Shown here piece by piece: positions 51,755-61,334 of a stretch of 64,000 nucleotides of DNA. This stretch comes from an uncultured bacterium. Its GTDB lineage: Bacteria > Krumholzibacteriota > Krumholzibacteriia > LZORAL124-64-63. The notes under the pieces were generated by a model, which saw only the letters and a program-made list of their open reading frames with translations, had not been told where the DNA came from and did not search any database. How positions within the stretch are numbered: position 1 is the stretch's first letter; every line of letters starts with the position of its first letter. Both the position numbers and the translations under genes were made by a program. The DNA lies in the NCBI GenBank assembly GCA_937910695.1, contig CALEMW010000139.1, positions 1-64,000 on the forward strand, in the 5' to 3' direction.

Positions 51755-54415
51755 ATGGCCGCCGACGCATCCCGCGTGGCAACGACCATGAGCAGCGTCC
51801 GTGAGCCGGTGACCCACTGGTTTCACATCGTTGCTGCGCTCTGCACTCTGGCTTTGTGTCTGTTTGCGGGCTTCGATGCCGGTACGATCCGTCCCAACGA
51901 CGGGACCGTCTGGCTCCTCGGCCGCCAGGACGTAACCATCCTCGAGGTCCCCAACCGCTCCGACGGCGCCCCCACCCTTCTGCTGCCGGGCGACGTGATC
52001 CGAGGCATCGGCAAAACCCTCGTCAATTCACCCCAAGAAGCCGCCAAGGCCCTTGGCAGCCAGGAGATCGGCGCAGTCGTTCCCTACATGATCGAGCGCT
52101 CCGGCGATCTCAAGACAATTCCAGTCCAACTCACCTCGTTCCGGACAGCCGACCGGTTCTTCCTATACTATGGCGTGCTGGCCGCCGTGTACTGGGTCAT
52201 CGGCCTGATGATCTATCTGAGGGGACGCCGCTTCCTGTCGGCGCGTCTCTTCTTCCGTCTCTGCATGCTATTCGCCATCTTCTTCATGACTAATCTCAGT
52301 CGTTCGAGTTATTTCTGGGGCGACATCATCACCCAGAACGCAGGAGCCCTCGCCCGTTTCCTGCTGCCGGCGATCTTCCTGCACTTCTTCCTGATTTTCC
52401 CTGACAAGAAACTGACAATCACCCGCTTTCCGGTGATCGAGCCCCTGCTCTACGTCCTGCCTGTCGTCTTCTACGTGCAGTTCACCCTTGATCAGTTTTT
52501 CGGCTCCCATGCGCCACGGATCTACAGCACCCGATGGCTGATCCTGGGATCCTATTTCTCATCGGGCGTCGTGGCTCTGATCCACAGCTATATAGCGGTG
52601 CGTGATCCTATCCAGCGCCAGAGGATGAGAATCCTGACCCTGGGGACCCTTGCGGGCATCATGCCCTTCCTGGTGTTCACGGTGCTCCTCGGTGGTCGTG
52701 TGGGGTCAGAGATCGCGTTTTTGGGCATCGCACCGATGATCCTGGTACCGGTGGCCTTCGCCTACAGCATCGCCCGCTATCGCGTGATGCAGATCGAGGT
52801 GCTGCTCCGACGCAGCCTGCTCTACACCACGTTGACGGGCGGCCTGCTGATCCTGTACTTGGGACTCGTACTGGCCCTGGGGGCCGTGCTTCTGCACCTG
52901 AGCGGTCAGACGAGCCAGGTGGCCACCATCGCGGCAACCCTGCTGGCCGCAGCGGCTCTCTGGCCGCTGCGGACCCAGGTCCAGGGACATCTCGATCGTC
53001 GGTTCTTCCGCAGTAAGGGCAACCTGGCATCCGCGCTCCAGGAATTCGGCCAAGACATACCCAGGCTCATCAAGTTCGAGACCCTGATCGATCGGATCGG
53101 GCGGCGGCTCTGCGTACTGCTCGACGTACCGAAGGTGGCGGTGTACCGCCCCCACGAAGACAGCCGCAATGCATCGTGGGTCCTGGCCGGCTCTGCCAGC
53201 ACATCCGAGGATGCGCCGCTCAACCCCTGTCCCGAGATCCTTGACTTGCAGGCCACGGCCCGTCGTCTGGCCCAGTTCAACGAACCCTACTGGGTGGAAC
53301 GATCGAGTACCCGGCTGTCGATGAAGTCTGCAGCCACGCGCGAGCAGGCCGAATTACTCCAACGCCTGGACGAGCGAGACCTGTTGGCCGATCGCGGATT
53401 CGCCCTGCTGGTCCCCATGCTTGCCCAGGATCACCTTGTGGGCGTGTTCGCTCTTCCCGCCAAACGTGGCGGTGACGACTATCAAATCCAGGATCTCGAA
53501 CTGCTGACGATGGTCTCGGGGCAGGTCGCCCTGCAGATGGAGAACAGCCGCCTCTATGAACAGGAATTGAAGAAACAGAAACTGGAAGAGCAACTCTCCC
53601 TCGCACGATCCATCCAGAGTCGGCTGCTGCCGGGGCGCATACCCGACGTGTCCGGTGTGGACCTCGCCGCCACGAACATCACCAGCGCCGAGGTCAGCGG
53701 CGACTACTACGACACCATCCCCATGCCCGACGGCCGGCTGGCCATCATCATCAGCGACGTGAGCGGCAAGGGCGTTCCCGCCAGTCTGCTGGCTTCGAGC
53801 CTGCAAGCTTCGCTGCGAGCCCATTGTGTGGGTTCGGACTCCCCGGCCCAAATCCTCACTCGGGTCAATCTCTACCTGCACGAGAGCACGGACCCGTCTC
53901 ATTTTGCGACGCTGTTCCTGGCGGTCTACGACCCCGTCGAGCGTTCTTTGAACTACTGCTCCGGCGGCCATAACCCGCCGATCCTCCGTCGCAGCGACGG
54001 CCGTATCGAACTGCTGGAAAAAGGAGGCATGCCCATCGGCGCCTTCGACTTCAGCACCTACGAAGAAGAAAAGATCCTGTTCGACGATGGCGACATGCTG
54101 TTTCTCTATACCGACGGACTGACCGAATCCCTGAGCCCTGAAGGAGAGGAATTCGGCACCGAGCGGGTCGAGCAGCTGCTGGACACATACCACGAACTCG
54201 AAGCTACCGATCTGCTTACATCCATGCATGACCAGCTCCGCTCGTTCTTGCATCGTGACCAGGCCGACGACGATGTCACGCTGATGGTCCTGAAGATTCT
54301 GCAGACCCGGGCGGCCAACTCATCCCTCCTTGCCAACCTGCGCAACAATACCCATACAGATCCGTACGGAATCCAGACCCCTGTCACGGGGGCGGAACGG
54401 GAGAATGCACCATGA
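51755..54415 (+). CDS. Membrane SpoIIE-type PP2C phosphatase with PDZ-like and GAF domains
   Basis: An 886-residue signalling protein; ATG 51755 follows AGGAG. Order: a first transmembrane helix (FHIVAALCTLALCLFAGF), a PDZ-like domain (LLPGDVIRGIGKTLVNSP), about seven further membrane helices (residues 145-400), a GAF domain around residues 440-610, a short coiled coil (LYEQELKKQKLEEQLSLARS), and a SpoIIE phosphatase with SAEVSGDYYDTIPM, IIISDVSGKGVPASLLAS, YCSGGHNPPIL and MLFLYTDGLTES. It would dephosphorylate an anti-anti-sigma (STAS)-type partner, none of which is encoded nearby. The stop overlaps the next gene by ATGA. Confidence 0.92.
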   Translation: MAADASRVATTMSSVREPVTHWFHIVAALCTLALCLFAGFDAGTIRPNDGTVWLLGRQDVTILEVPNRSDGAPTLLLPGDVIRGIGKTLVNSPQEAAKALGSQEIGAVVPYMIERSGDLKTIPVQLTSFRTADRFFLYYGVLAAVYWVIGLMIYLRGRRFLSARLFFRLCMLFAIFFMTNLSRSSYFWGDIITQNAGALARFLLPAIFLHFFLIFPDKKLTITRFPVIEPLLYVLPVVFYVQFTLDQFFGSHAPRIYSTRWLILGSYFSSGVVALIHSYIAVRDPIQRQRMRILTLGTLAGIMPFLVFTVLLGGRVGSEIAFLGIAPMILVPVAFAYSIARYRVMQIEVLLRRSLLYTTLTGGLLILYLGLVLALGAVLLHLSGQTSQVATIAATLLAAAALWPLRTQVQGHLDRRFFRSKGNLASALQEFGQDIPRLIKFETLIDRIGRRLCVLLDVPKVAVYRPHEDSRNASWVLAGSASTSEDAPLNPCPEILDLQATARRLAQFNEPYWVERSSTRLSMKSAATREQAELLQRLDERDLLADRGFALLVPMLAQDHLVGVFALPAKRGGDDYQIQDLELLTMVSGQVALQMENSRLYEQELKKQKLEEQLSLARSIQSRLLPGRIPDVSGVDLAATNITSAEVSGDYYDTIPMPDGRLAIIISDVSGKGVPASLLASSLQASLRAHCVGSDSPAQILTRVNLYLHESTDPSHFATLFLAVYDPVERSLNYCSGGHNPPILRRSDGRIELLEKGGMPIGAFDFSTYEEEKILFDDGDMLFLYTDGLTESLSPEGEEFGTERVEQLLDTYHELEATDLLTSMHDQLRSFLHRDQADDDVTLMVLKILQTRAANSSLLANLRNNTHTDPYGIQTPVTGAERENAP

Positions 54416-55890
54416 AAAGATCGCTGATCATCGCGCCCCTGCTCGTTGTGATCCTCGCCGCGGCCATCCTGTTTCTCGGAGGGCCCTCCCGAGAATTCAC
54501 AACGACGTCGTCGGATGCCTACGATCTCTTCCGCGACGGATACGCCCAGACGAACTCTTTTCAGTTCGCTTCGGCTGAGTCGTCGCTCACGCGGGCCGTC
54601 GAAATCGATCCTGATTTCGCCATGGCCCGAGCACTGCTCGCCGGCGTCTTGAAGCGCACCTTCCGTGCGGATGAAGCCGACGAACAGATCGCCATCGCCG
54701 ACAGCCTGGTGCAGAGCCTCTCCAACGATGTTGAGCGCGCCAAAGTCCAACTCACCCTCTGCGGCATGAGTGACGGGAACAAAGCCCGCCGCGACTCGCT
54801 GCTCGCCTACCTGGTCGCCGAGGAACCGGACAATCTGCTGGTGCTCAGTGCCCAGGCAACCAACGCTTTTGATAACAATCCCGAAACTTCCGAGGCCATT
54901 TTCCAAAAGATCCTCGCAATCGAACCGAATTACGCTCCCGCCTACAACATGCTCGGATACCTTTCTGCCAACACGGGGCGCTATGCCGAAGCCGAGAGCT
55001 ATCTGAGGAAGTATGTATTCCTGGCTCCTGATCTGGCCAATCCCCACGACTCCCTCGGCGACGTGTTGTCCTGGGTCGGCGAATACGACGAAGCCGAACA
55101 CGAGTACCTCACAGCCCTGAAGATCGACCCCCAGTTCCACTACTCTTTGATCAACCTGGGGCGTCTGTATCTCGACCAGGGCCGCCTCACCAAGGGGCAA
55201 GGAATTCTCGAAAAGGTCCGCCCCTTCGTCTCCGACACACCGGAAGAGCAGCGCATCGACCGCATCCTGATCCGGTCCTTCTATACCTGGGAAATCCATG
55301 ATCGATCACAAGCAGGCATCGCGTCGTACATCGAGCGGAACCCTGAAGAATTCTCGACCGGTTTCTACAAGGCCCTGCTGATGGCCATCCGCGGTGACTC
55401 CGCCGCAGGACGGATCCAGATGGACGCCTTCATGTCCAGCGCCCGCGAAGACGGCGCCAAGTACGAAAACGAACGCATCACCCGCCAGATCGAGTCGCTG
55501 GCCTATCAATACGATGCGATGGAAGCGACCTTCCGCGACGATCATGCCGCGGCCATCATCGCCTGGACCAGGTTCATGGACATGCGCAAGGAAGACACCC
55601 CCCTCCACGAGCAATGGTGGGTCCACTGGCGGCTCGGCCAGAGCCAGCTGGCCATGGGTGACGGTGCGGCGGCCCTGATGAGCGCCCGCGCCGCCATCGA
55701 CCCCAATCCCAATCGGATCCATCCGTTGATGCTTCTGGCCCTCGCCGCTCTCGACCAGGGTGAACGCGGCCTCGCCCACGATGCAACCATGAAGCTCGAG
55801 CCCCTGATCGCCAGAGCCGACAAGGACCTGCCTGTTCAGACGGCTTTCCTCGAACTCAAAGCCAAACTGGACATCCTCGCGGTCCGTTGA
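54412..55890 (+). CDS. TPR-repeat secreted or membrane-anchored protein
   Basis: A 492-residue protein with an N-terminal signal or anchor (MKRSLIIAPLLVVILAAAIL), then TPRs: AESSLTRAVEIDPDFAMARAL, AIFQKILAIEPNYAPAYNML, YAEAESYLRKYVFLAPDLANPHDSL-like units and AEHEYLTALKIDPQFHYSL. The second half continues with less regular helical repeats. It is translationally coupled to the SpoIIE phosphatase, suggesting that it is part of the same pathway as a sensor or scaffold (inference). Confidence 0.85.
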   Translation: MKRSLIIAPLLVVILAAAILFLGGPSREFTTTSSDAYDLFRDGYAQTNSFQFASAESSLTRAVEIDPDFAMARALLAGVLKRTFRADEADEQIAIADSLVQSLSNDVERAKVQLTLCGMSDGNKARRDSLLAYLVAEEPDNLLVLSAQATNAFDNNPETSEAIFQKILAIEPNYAPAYNMLGYLSANTGRYAEAESYLRKYVFLAPDLANPHDSLGDVLSWVGEYDEAEHEYLTALKIDPQFHYSLINLGRLYLDQGRLTKGQGILEKVRPFVSDTPEEQRIDRILIRSFYTWEIHDRSQAGIASYIERNPEEFSTGFYKALLMAIRGDSAAGRIQMDAFMSSAREDGAKYENERITRQIESLAYQYDAMEATFRDDHAAAIIAWTRFMDMRKEDTPLHEQWWVHWRLGQSQLAMGDGAAALMSARAAIDPNPNRIHPLMLLALAALDQGERGLAHDATMKLEPLIARADKDLPVQTAFLELKAKLDILAVR

Positions 55891-55907
55891 CCCACGTGCC
55901 TCCGACA

Positions 55908-55945
55908 CCGAAGCGCCCGGTCCCTCTTGGGACCGGGCGCTTCGG
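55908..55945. terminator. Strong bidirectional hairpin between convergent genes
   Basis: A perfect 17-bp stem (55908-55924 with 55929-55945) and TCTT loop between two converging genes. T-runs are poor, but stability and position fit a shared terminator. Confidence 0.7.
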
Positions 55946-55965
55946 CGTAGAACTTCGAGTGTGCC

Positions 55966-57036
55966 CTATACTTCGTTGAAGAAATAGGGTCTCAGGCACT
56001 GGATGATCTTGTCGTAAGTGTCCGGATACAGAGCCCATTCGGCTGCGGCTACGGAACTCAGCAGACTATTGCCGTCCTGGGGCGTAAAGCAGAACCCCGT
56101 GATCTCCTTGCCGTTCTCCGAAACATGGAGTCCGTTGTAGGGAATCACCGTCTGGTTGAGAATACGCCCGTAGAATCCGTGATCCCGCCCGAAGGAGAAA
56201 ATCGAGTTGGCTGTTCTCTTGTGGGTCATGGCGATGCGGTCGTTTGCCTCACAACGCTGTAAGAGTTCTTCGAGAGTGACCGGGACTTCAATCTTCAGGC
56301 TGAACTGCAGGGCGTGCATGAGGTTGGTATTCAGCTTGATGGCCGAAGAGAACAGATTGAGATCGTGACCCATGGTGTTGAAAAGGTGCCAGGCATCGCG
56401 TGCGTGATGCGTGCCGAACTTGGCATCGCCGTGGGATCCGATCTCCGGGCTGGGCAGGAAATTGGTGTCCTGGCTGATGTCGTTGGAGCGGCGGATGCAG
56501 ACGAAGCGCCCCTCGATCAGATTGTCGGGCCCCTCATCGCCGAACCCGAGCGTCTTGATGATGACCGACAGGTTGTGGGTATTGCAGCTGACGACCTGAA
56601 GATACTTGTCCTTGCCGAGTTCGAGGACCTCGTCGTTGATGCCGCGGGCGTATTGCTTGCCGAAACCGAACTCGCTTCCCTGAGCTATGAAGATGTCGGT
56701 GGTCTCTTCGTACTTGGTGTACCACCTGGATTTCATCTCGTTGCCCATGGGCGTGCAGTCGATGACCACACTGGCCTTGTCCAGGGCCTCTTCCGTTTCC
56801 ATTTCGGCGCGGATGTCCATGTCGCGGAATCCATCGATCCGATCGCTGTCGGCCACCATCTTGGCGCCGCGACGGATCAGGTCCTGCACCTTGCTGCGGT
56901 CGGTGAGCAGAGGCGTGTTCTTGTGGAACATGACGTCGTCGATGCCGAGTTGGTCCTTGAAATGGCAGATCAGGCCGATCAGGGGCTCACCGATGGTTCC
57001 GGTCCCGAGCACCAGAACGTTCTTCGTGCCGTGCAT
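55966..57036 (-). CDS. Archaeal-type (type II) glyceraldehyde-3-phosphate dehydrogenase-like enzyme
   Basis: A 356-residue NAD(P)-dependent dehydrogenase; ATG 57036 has AGGAGG 5 nt upstream. The Rossmann motif LVLGTGTIGEPLI is followed by TDRSKVQDLIRRGAKMV, as in archaeal GAPDH. The probable catalytic Cys151 is in VVSCNTHNLSV (archaeal form SCNTT.L) and GTHHARD carries the His pair. The bacterial type I motif SCTTNCL is absent. It may act in glycolysis or gluconeogenesis. An alternative is a related aldehyde dehydrogenase of unknown substrate. Confidence 0.75.
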   Translation of the reverse strand: MHGTKNVLVLGTGTIGEPLIGLICHFKDQLGIDDVMFHKNTPLLTDRSKVQDLIRRGAKMVADSDRIDGFRDMDIRAEMETEEALDKASVVIDCTPMGNEMKSRWYTKYEETTDIFIAQGSEFGFGKQYARGINDEVLELGKDKYLQVVSCNTHNLSVIIKTLGFGDEGPDNLIEGRFVCIRRSNDISQDTNFLPSPEIGSHGDAKFGTHHARDAWHLFNTMGHDLNLFSSAIKLNTNLMHALQFSLKIEVPVTLEELLQRCEANDRIAMTHKRTANSIFSFGRDHGFYGRILNQTVIPYNGLHVSENGKEITGFCFTPQDGNSLLSSVAAAEWALYPDTYDKIIQCLRPYFFNEV

Positions 57037-57151
57037 GGATCCTCCTGGGGGGTGGGGGCTCGATCGCGCGCAGGCGCAACTCTGCGACGCAAGCGCGACC
57101 ACTCTATCACGAGGTCGGAGCACCCGCCACCGCGAATCCCCCCGACATTCG

Positions 57152-58573
57152 TTATTCGTGCGGAAGTTTTTCCCTGGCGCTGACGAAGAACTTCTCAACG
57201 GGATAATGTCCGAAATTGCTCACCCTGCTCGTGTACACACAGGCCACATCACGGATCTGAGCACCAAAGCGGCTGGCGGCCCGGCCCTCACGAAACAGCG
57301 AGCCCCAGAAAGGGTTGGTGACAGCTGCGATACGCCTCTGCAGGACGGAGCGACGGCCGAGGCTGGCCTGGTAATACTGTTCGAGGGCTTCGATGGTGGC
57401 GGGGGTCGCCCTGCCGTCCGCCGCGAGATCGCGTTCACGACTGAGGTCCTCGAGAGAATCTTCGATTTCGCGGAGCTCACGGATGGCGTCGCCGACCCTG
57501 GCCGCGCCCTTGATCTCACGTTCCACTTCGGGAACGATCATGGCCGTGCGCCAACCCACGCTCTTCTTGCTGCGCAGGATATCGCCGTAGGTATGGTCGC
57601 CGAAGTACAGGATGGCGTCGCCGAGGACTCCCAGTTTCGATTCGAGAAAGAAAGCGTCGCCGCCGGTGAAACAGATCCCGTCGGTGTTGTCCAGGCCAGG
57701 CAGTCCCTTGCGCGGCAATGGGCGCCCCTTCCCCTTGGTCAGGAAGAAGGCCGGTTTCTGCGACGTACAGATGACCAGATCGAAAATACCGGTCCACTCC
57801 CCCTGAGGACTGTCGAGGATGTGGCTCATGACCGCGGCGGTGTACTCTGGCTCCGAGTTTGTGAGCAGGAAAAGCTTCTTGTCCTCTTCTTTGAGGCGCC
57901 GCAAGGTGGTCTCGAGGGATTCATCGCGCACGAAGTACCGGGGTATGTCGGCCATGATCCTCGACTTGAGGGAGCCGTCGCGGTGGATGGTGTCGATGGC
58001 CTCGCGGATGTCGTCGAAGAGCTGACGATAGCTTGCCGTGATCAGCTCGGGATGACGGTCCTTCAAAGCGATCAATTCCGTATATAGGGAGCCTTCTGGC
58101 AGATCGAAGAGGGTGTCGACGACGCGGTAACGTGAAGCGCCGAGTCTGATGCGTCCGCGCTTGTAGGCGGTTCGTCGTTCGTCACGATGCAAGAGACGCC
58201 CGCCGTGGCGGACGCGGGCGACGTAGCCGTAGGCGTCGATCTTCAGAATATTGCCGAGTCGCTTGTCCACAACGAGTCCACGCACCACGGACTCGCGGTC
58301 GTAGGCCACCTCGCGGACAAGTTCGGGATAGCCCTGTGCAAGCAACAGATCCACCGCCATGCCGAAGCAGAGCTGCTCGAATTCCGCGGAATCGTACAAT
58401 GCGAGTGTGTGGTCCATGTCGAAGCCGATGGCCGCGATGGACTCCATGCGCAGATTGCGGTTGGTGAACACACGCTGGTGATCGGGAAGCGGATCGCCCC
58501 AGGAATCGGGAGCGTGATCGGTGCTGTTTTGGACTTCGGAAGCGCGGGCTTCGTCGGCATCGTTCGGGACCAT
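57152..58573 (-). CDS. HAD-superfamily (IG) 5'-nucleotidase
   Basis: A 473-residue protein of the purine 5'-nucleotidase type (PF05761-like). The HAD nucleophile motif is IGFDMDHTLALYDS, motif II is FLLTNSEPEYT, and motif III/IV follows in VLGDAILYFGDHTYGDILRS. It likely hydrolyses IMP/GMP. ATG 58573 is preceded by GGAGG. The next gene, a glycosyltransferase on the same strand, ends 11 bp upstream. The C-terminal region (EQYYQASLGRRSVL, FREGRAASRFG) is typical of the family. Confidence 0.92.
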   Translation of the reverse strand: MVPNDADEARASEVQNSTDHAPDSWGDPLPDHQRVFTNRNLRMESIAAIGFDMDHTLALYDSAEFEQLCFGMAVDLLLAQGYPELVREVAYDRESVVRGLVVDKRLGNILKIDAYGYVARVRHGGRLLHRDERRTAYKRGRIRLGASRYRVVDTLFDLPEGSLYTELIALKDRHPELITASYRQLFDDIREAIDTIHRDGSLKSRIMADIPRYFVRDESLETTLRRLKEEDKKLFLLTNSEPEYTAAVMSHILDSPQGEWTGIFDLVICTSQKPAFFLTKGKGRPLPRKGLPGLDNTDGICFTGGDAFFLESKLGVLGDAILYFGDHTYGDILRSKKSVGWRTAMIVPEVEREIKGAARVGDAIRELREIEDSLEDLSRERDLAADGRATPATIEALEQYYQASLGRRSVLQRRIAAVTNPFWGSLFREGRAASRFGAQIRDVACVYTSRVSNFGHYPVEKFFVSAREKLPHE

Positions 58574-58584
58574 GGTTCCTCCGG

Positions 58585-59997
58585 TCAGGACGTGGGCTCC
58601 ATCACCGACAGGACCAGGTCGTCCAGCCACGGCCGGCCGCTCTGGAATGCGGGGTGCTCCGGGAAGAGTTCCCGGGCCCTGCGCCGCCAGCTGCGGGCGT
58701 TGTCGGTGAAGCCCAGGATCTCAAGGATCTCCCCGCCGCGCAACCACGCGTCGAGGTTCCTGTCGTCGAGGGTCACCGCACGTAGGTAATAGCCCAAGGC
58801 CCGCCGGTCTTCACCCGCACGGCGCACGCACTCGGCTTTTCCGGACCAGCCGTGGGAGTACCGCTGATCGAGTTCGAGAGACCGGGTGTAATGAACGAGA
58901 GCGCCGTCGATGTCCTGGTCGAGCAGGCGGAGCGACGCGAGATAACGATGCGGCAGTAGCCAGCGCCAGCGCTCGTCCACGTCGCGTGTGTCTTTGGGAG
59001 CGCTGGCCAAACAGTCGCCGAGGTCCTTCTCGGCCAGCTTGCGCAGACTGGCGACCGTCACACACGTCAGGCCATGATCGTCGCCGCGTTCAAGATGCTG
59101 GGCGATGGCCACGGCGCGCCGGAACAGCAAGTACGTGCTGTCGGGGAATATCTCCAGGCCGCTCCAGACGGTGTCGAGCGCCTTCTGGGTCTGGCCGACG
59201 GCGATGTAGCAGGCACTCAGCAGCCCTGCAAGGTGTGGCCCGTATGACAGGTCCATCACAGCATTGGCCGACATGCCTTCGACGATATGCCAGGCCTTGG
59301 CCATCTGGGCAGTCGATATGGCCAAGCCGGGAGCCGGCAGAACTTCGCCGTCGAGCCGGGAAAGCGACTCCGAGGCCAAGCAGTAGGCGAAGTAGGGTTC
59401 GTAGGGGTACTCGCGGCAGGCGTCTCGCAACAGGCGTCGGTTCCGCTCAATGCGAACGGTGGCCCGACCGTGGTCGGCCGAGGCGTGAACGACGCGCAGC
59501 CGGGACGGAGCAACATCGAGTTCGCGAGCCGCGGACCAGTTCTCCAGGGCGACGTCGATGGTCTCGTGGATGGGATAGCAGTAGCGTACATAGGGATGGT
59601 TGCGGTACACGCGGGTCTGGACATCGGTCTTCTCTTGCCCCGTCTCGGACATTTCGACCACGTTGACCTTGTAGCCTGACACGGCATCTTCTGCTAGCAT
59701 CTTCTGGAACTCGACCGGGCGGACAGGTTGCAGACGTTCGTCCGCATCGAGGATCAGGACCCAATCGCAGGAAGCTTCGTCCAGCACGCTGTTACGCGCC
59801 GCAGCGAAGTCGTCGTCCCACGGGACATCGATCACCTTGGCTCCGTAGCCTTCAGCGATCAGTCGCGTGTTGTCGTCGGAGCCGGTGTCGCCCACGATGA
59901 TCTCATCCACCACCGCGAGAGCCGACTTGATAGCCTGCCCGATGGACGCTTCTTCGTTCCTGGCGATCATGCAGAGACTGACGGTTTTACGTTTCAT
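58585..59997 (-). CDS. Family 2 glycosyltransferase with C-terminal TPR repeats
   Basis: A 470-residue protein: GT2 domain at residues 1-230 (VSLCMIARNEEASIGQAI, VDEIIVGDTGSDDNT, WVLILDADERL with the DxD-type acidic motif), then helical TPR-like repeats (ALVHYTRSLELDQRYSHGWSG, ALGYYLRAVTLDDRNLDAWLR). No membrane helix. Such SunS/TPR-GT2 enzymes modify peptides, proteins or glycans; substrate unknown. It is upstream of the nucleotidase on the same strand. Confidence 0.9.
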   Translation of the reverse strand: MKRKTVSLCMIARNEEASIGQAIKSALAVVDEIIVGDTGSDDNTRLIAEGYGAKVIDVPWDDDFAAARNSVLDEASCDWVLILDADERLQPVRPVEFQKMLAEDAVSGYKVNVVEMSETGQEKTDVQTRVYRNHPYVRYCYPIHETIDVALENWSAARELDVAPSRLRVVHASADHGRATVRIERNRRLLRDACREYPYEPYFAYCLASESLSRLDGEVLPAPGLAISTAQMAKAWHIVEGMSANAVMDLSYGPHLAGLLSACYIAVGQTQKALDTVWSGLEIFPDSTYLLFRRAVAIAQHLERGDDHGLTCVTVASLRKLAEKDLGDCLASAPKDTRDVDERWRWLLPHRYLASLRLLDQDIDGALVHYTRSLELDQRYSHGWSGKAECVRRAGEDRRALGYYLRAVTLDDRNLDAWLRGGEILEILGFTDNARSWRRRARELFPEHPAFQSGRPWLDDLVLSVMEPTS

Positions 59998-60207
59998 ACG
60001 ATAGCCACACCTGTCATGCTCGTTGGTTCCACGTCGGCTTCTGTATCATCCCCCAACGCATTCATCGGCCGGTGGTCCAGGGAGTTGAGGATGTTTCTCC
60101 ATCTTTTCCGGGGCTCGAGTAGGGTCTTGCCAAAAGCGTCGAGTATCCGCATCATGGGCCATCGACGGACGGGTTTGCAGTCAATCACCATTCATCAATT
60201 AGGCCCT

Positions 60208-60762
60208 ATGAATCACCGGCTGGACACGTTTCTGCGCCCCGCGAACCGCAGCCCGCTCCACGCGGCGGGCAGCCTCGACCGTATGCCCGTCACCGCTCTG
60301 TTGGACAACGTGCGGAGCGTGGGCAATGTCGGCTCTATTTTCCGCACCGCCGACGCTGTCGGAATGGGCGGACTGATCCTCTGCGGCATGACCGCCACGC
60401 CCCCAAGGCAGGACATGGAAAAAACCGCCCTCGGAGCCACCGAAAGCGTTCCTTGGGACTATTGGCGCAACACGGCCGAGGCCGTCGCCGCCGTCAAGGA
60501 ACTCGGTGTGACCGTGGCCGCTCTCGAGCAGACCGACGACGCCGTGACCATCGACGACTGGCCCGCTCCTTTTCCCTGCTGCTTGATCGTGGGACACGAG
60601 GTCGAGGGCGTGAAGTCGGACATCCTCGACCTGGCGGATGTCAGTGTGGAGATCCCCATGTGGGGCACGAAGCGATCGATGAATGTGGCGGTGAGCTTCG
60701 GCGTGGCGGCCTTCGCCTTGCGCCGCATCTGGCTGGCCGGGAACCGGGACGGTTCACCGTGA
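60208..60762 (+). CDS. SpoU/TrmH-family RNA 2'-O-methyltransferase
   Basis: A 184-residue SPOUT methyltransferase using S-adenosylmethionine. Motif 1 is DNVRSVGNVGSIFRTADAVG, motif 2 is LIVGHEVEGV, motif 3 is EIPMWGTKRSMNVAVSFGVA. Target RNA (tRNA or rRNA) cannot be told. Start ATG 60208 has only a weak AGG upstream; ATG 60154 is an alternative. Its stop overlaps the next gene by 4 nt (GTGA). Confidence 0.92.
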   Translation: MNHRLDTFLRPANRSPLHAAGSLDRMPVTALLDNVRSVGNVGSIFRTADAVGMGGLILCGMTATPPRQDMEKTALGATESVPWDYWRNTAEAVAAVKELGVTVAALEQTDDAVTIDDWPAPFPCCLIVGHEVEGVKSDILDLADVSVEIPMWGTKRSMNVAVSFGVAAFALRRIWLAGNRDGSP

Positions 60763-61334
60763 CGTGGCATTCCCCTTGGAGCAATCCTCATTGGGTGTGC
60801 ACCATCGCCGCGGCCCGCGGATGGCTGCGAGCCGCGACGGGGTCGGATCACGATTTGGTCCACACACTCGTCTCCGACCAGAACTCACGAGTCGAGGCCT
60901 GGTTGTCGGCACTCGAGCACCCTTGCCGCGACGTGCTGCTGATCCTTCCCCGCTGCGTCAAACGACGTTGCTGCAACGTGGGTCCGGACGGCTCTCTCGA
61001 CGGTTGCCGCAGCTGTGAAGCCTGCGCTCTGGGCGAGTTGGCCCGGCTCGCCGAACACCACGGCATCCGTGCCATCGTGGCGTTCCGCAGTCACATCGCC
61101 TACGCCGCCGCCCGCCGAGACCGCCCCGACCTGATCATCGCCACCGCCTGCGAGGATCGCTTGGTCAAGGCCATGGCCAGCGTACCGGACATTCCCGCCT
61201 TCCTCGCTCCTTTGACCGGAATGGAACGCATGTGCGTGAACGCGGAGCTGGACATCGCCTGGATCGGCGCCCGCCTGGCCGCCGCCGCGGAGGGATCTCG
61301 TGAGCAGAACACCGGCTGTGACGTCACGATCTGA
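60759..61334 (+). CDS. DUF116 cysteine-rich protein
   Basis: A 191-residue protein starting at GTG 60759. The Cys pattern LPRCVKRRCCNV then GCRSCEACALGELA, and later ATACEDRLVKAM and RMCVNAELD, match the uncharacterised DUF116 family, thought to bind a metal or iron-sulfur cluster. There is no membrane segment. It lies between a methyltransferase and a UbiA-type prenyltransferase, overlapping the latter by 35 nt. Confidence 0.85.
   Translation: MTWHSPWSNPHWVCTIAAARGWLRAATGSDHDLVHTLVSDQNSRVEAWLSALEHPCRDVLLILPRCVKRRCCNVGPDGSLDGCRSCEACALGELARLAEHHGIRAIVAFRSHIAYAAARRDRPDLIIATACEDRLVKAMASVPDIPAFLAPLTGMERMCVNAELDIAWIGARLAAAAEGSREQNTGCDVTI

Noticed and set aside
60001-60207. Extension of the TrmH gene upstream to ATG 59728
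   Set aside because: It would overlap the 5' part of the minus-strand glycosyltransferase by 270 bp and the added residues do not resemble the family.
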